This document shows positions 62,802 through 64,000 of a stretch of 64,000 nt of DNA, piece after piece. How positions within the stretch are numbered: position 1 is the first letter of the stretch; the number at the start of each line of letters is the position of its first letter. Location of the stretch: assembly GCF_009193135.1 (NCBI RefSeq), contig NZ_VUKC01000003.1, positions 1 through 64,000 on the forward strand, in the 5' to 3' direction. Source of the stretch: Georgenia satyanarayanai. GTDB lineage: Bacteria > Actinomycetota > Actinomycetes > Actinomycetales > Actinomycetaceae. The position numbers were made by a program, and so were the translations under genes. A model generated the notes under the pieces. It saw only the letters and a list, made by a program, of their open reading frames with translations, was not told the DNA's origin and searched no databases.

Positions 62802-63562
62802 CCCCGTGGCTGCCGAGCGCGCTGGCCGCCGCGGCGCTGCTCGGCGGCTACCTCCTGCTCCTCGCCCGGCGACCGTCCGGCCTGCCGCGGTGGCCGGTGT
62901 GGCGCACCGCCGCCTGGGTAGCCGGCGCCGTGACCGTCGCCGTCGCGCTGCTCCCGCCACTGGCGCAGGCCGCAGGCACCGACCACCGCGCCCACATGGC
63001 CCAGCACCTGCTCCTGGGCATGTACGCCCCGCTCGGGCTGGTGGCCGCTGCGCCCGTCCGCCTCGCGCTCGGGTCGCTGCCGACGACGGCGGCGCGGCGG
63101 CTGTCCACCGTGCTCCGCAGCCGTCCGGTCCGCGTGCTCAGCCACCCGGTCGTCGCCGGGCTCCTCACCGTCGGTGCGACGGCCCTCCTCTACCTCACCC
63201 CGCTGCACGAGCACGCGGCACGGAGCTCGGCCCTCACCGCCGTCGTGCTCCTCCACTTCGTCCTCGCCGGGTGGCTGTACACCTGGGCGATCGCCGGGCC
63301 GGACCCCGCTCCGCACCGGCCGCGCCTACCGCTGCGGCTGGGCGTGCTCGTCGTCGCCGCCGGCGCGCACGCCTCCCTCGCCAAGACCCTCTACGCCCGT
63401 GCCGCGGAGAGCCACCACCACGGCACGGTGCACGCCGAGGCGGCCGCCCAGCTCATGTACTACGGGGGCGACGGCGCCGAGGTGCTCCTCGCCGTCATGC
63501 TCCTCGCCGGGTGGTACCGCCGCGCCCGGCCCCGCGGTCGGAGCGTGCACGCGGCGCGGTAG
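62798..63562 (+). CDS. CtaG-family cytochrome c oxidase assembly / copper membrane protein
   Basis: The 254-residue polytopic protein has about seven membrane helices. His-rich motifs typical of caa3_CtaG are present: DHRAHMAQHLLLGMYAPLGL near residue 62, ALLYLTPLHEHAARSSAL near 130, LHFVLAGWLYTWAIAGPDP and SHHHGTVHAEAAAQLMYYGG. It is proposed to help copper insertion into terminal oxidase. It is translationally coupled to the DUF2243 gene. Confidence 0.88.
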   Translation: MTPWLPSALAAAALLGGYLLLLARRPSGLPRWPVWRTAAWVAGAVTVAVALLPPLAQAAGTDHRAHMAQHLLLGMYAPLGLVAAAPVRLALGSLPTTAARRLSTVLRSRPVRVLSHPVVAGLLTVGATALLYLTPLHEHAARSSALTAVVLLHFVLAGWLYTWAIAGPDPAPHRPRLPLRLGVLVVAAGAHASLAKTLYARAAESHHHGTVHAEAAAQLMYYGGDGAEVLLAVMLLAGWYRRARPRGRSVHAAR

Positions 63563-63635
63563 GGCCCGAACCTTCGACGGGCGGGCGGAGGTGACCCGTG
63601 TCACCCTGGCTGGCCAACGGCAGTGAGGAGACACC

Positions 63636-64000
63636 ATGCGTGCGATGGTCTACCGCGGTCCGTACAAGATCCGCGTCGAGGAGAAGGACATCCCGCGGAT
63701 CGAGCACCCCAACGACGCGATCGTCCGGGTCGAGCTCGCCGCCATCTGCGGCTCCGACCTGCACCTGTACCACGGGATGATGCCGGACACTCGGGTCGGG
63801 ATGACCTTCGGCCACGAGTTCATCGGCGTCGTCCACGAGGTCGGGTCCTCGGTGCAGAGCCTCACGCCGGGCGACCGGGTCATGGTGCCCTTCAACATCT
63901 CCTGCGGCTCGTGCTACTTCTGCTCCCGCGGGCTGCTCTCCAACTGCCACAACGTCAACCCCAACGCCACCGCGGTCGGCGGCATCTACGGCTACTCCCA
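63636..64000 (+). CDS. Zinc-dependent alcohol dehydrogenase, N-terminal part (cut by window end)
   Basis: About 121 residues of a medium-chain dehydrogenase are visible. They begin MRAMVYRGPYKIRVEEKDIP and have the catalytic-zinc Cys in AICGSDLHLYHG, GHEFIGVVHEVG and GDRVMVPFNISCG. The structural-zinc cluster is SCGSCYFCSRGLLSNC. The ATG has GAGGAG 5 nt upstream. The pattern resembles glutathione-independent formaldehyde or general polyol/alcohol dehydrogenases; the cofactor domain lies outside the window, so specificity is not assigned. Confidence 0.9.
   Translation, partial: MRAMVYRGPYKIRVEEKDIPRIEHPNDAIVRVELAAICGSDLHLYHGMMPDTRVGMTFGHEFIGVVHEVGSSVQSLTPGDRVMVPFNISCGSCYFCSRGLLSNCHNVNPNATAVGGIYGYS

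Overview
The window is a very GC-rich (clearly above 70% by eye) bacterial chromosome segment with dense, short-spaced genes, many GTG starts, many ATGA/GTGA start-stop overlaps and TANNNT-type -10 boxes. Gene content (OpcA with Zwf, a tkt-tal-pgi-zwf-opcA-pgl operon beside ctaB, scpA-scpB-rluB-tyrA-cmk-plsC-der order, an MT0933-type antitoxin-like protein, a 13E12/DUF222 HNH protein with a TCGAAC-N4-GTTCGA LexA box) points to an actinobacterium, most likely Micrococcales (Georgenia/Cellulomonas-like). The genus is an inference.

Layout. 1-127: end of an IS3-type element. 130-9772: pentose-phosphate/glycolysis operon on the minus strand (tkt, tal, pgi, zwf, opcA, pgl), divergent from ctaB. 9780-22677: xerD, an MT0933-like gene framed by tandem 18-bp repeats, then the conserved ParA-like/scpA/scpB/rluB/tyrA/cmk/plsC/der block, interrupted before der by a divergent ABC exporter and two-component system. 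22677-23910: membrane protein, tRNA-Pro(GGG) and a strong terminator. 23964-30822: accessory region with three alpha/beta hydrolases, a large LuxR-type ATPase regulator, a DJ-1/PfpI protein and a GntR repressor. 30955-39191: a seven-gene catabolic/uptake operon (iron-type alcohol dehydrogenase, semialdehyde-type dehydrogenase, binding lipoprotein, two permeases, two different MalK-like ATPases).

39255-49737 is the most unusual part. It holds a compact RiPP (thiazole/oxazole-type) cassette: a Cys-rich precursor, a fused leader-binding/YcaO cyclodehydratase and a SagB-type dehydrogenase. Around it lie three HNH-type nuclease genes, a paralogous pair of PH-like membrane proteins, a serine beta-lactamase-fold hydrolase, and an SOS-controlled DUF222 gene that is frameshifted in a G5 run.

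49815-64000 is mostly housekeeping: YccF, an oxidoreductase, an FMN riboswitch with ribD-ribE-ribBA-ribH, a GH10 glycosidase, a GNAT protein, a CinA-N protein, 5-oxoprolinase (pxpA and a pxpB-pxpC fusion), a divergent PfkB-like protein, an RlmC-type rRNA methyltransferase, DUF2243 with CtaG, and the start of a zinc alcohol dehydrogenase.

Two genome-level patterns run through the window. One is an 18-bp repeat (GCCGACAGCCGACTTGTC and variants) placed at operon 3' ends. The other is a set of at least eleven genes whose start codon lies exactly 6 nt after a NANNNT hexamer, as expected for leaderless mRNAs. No gap between genes exceeds 300 bases; the longest are 8535-8833 (two promoters), 10746-10978 and 11324-11552 (repeat arrays) and 39696-39897 (two promoters).
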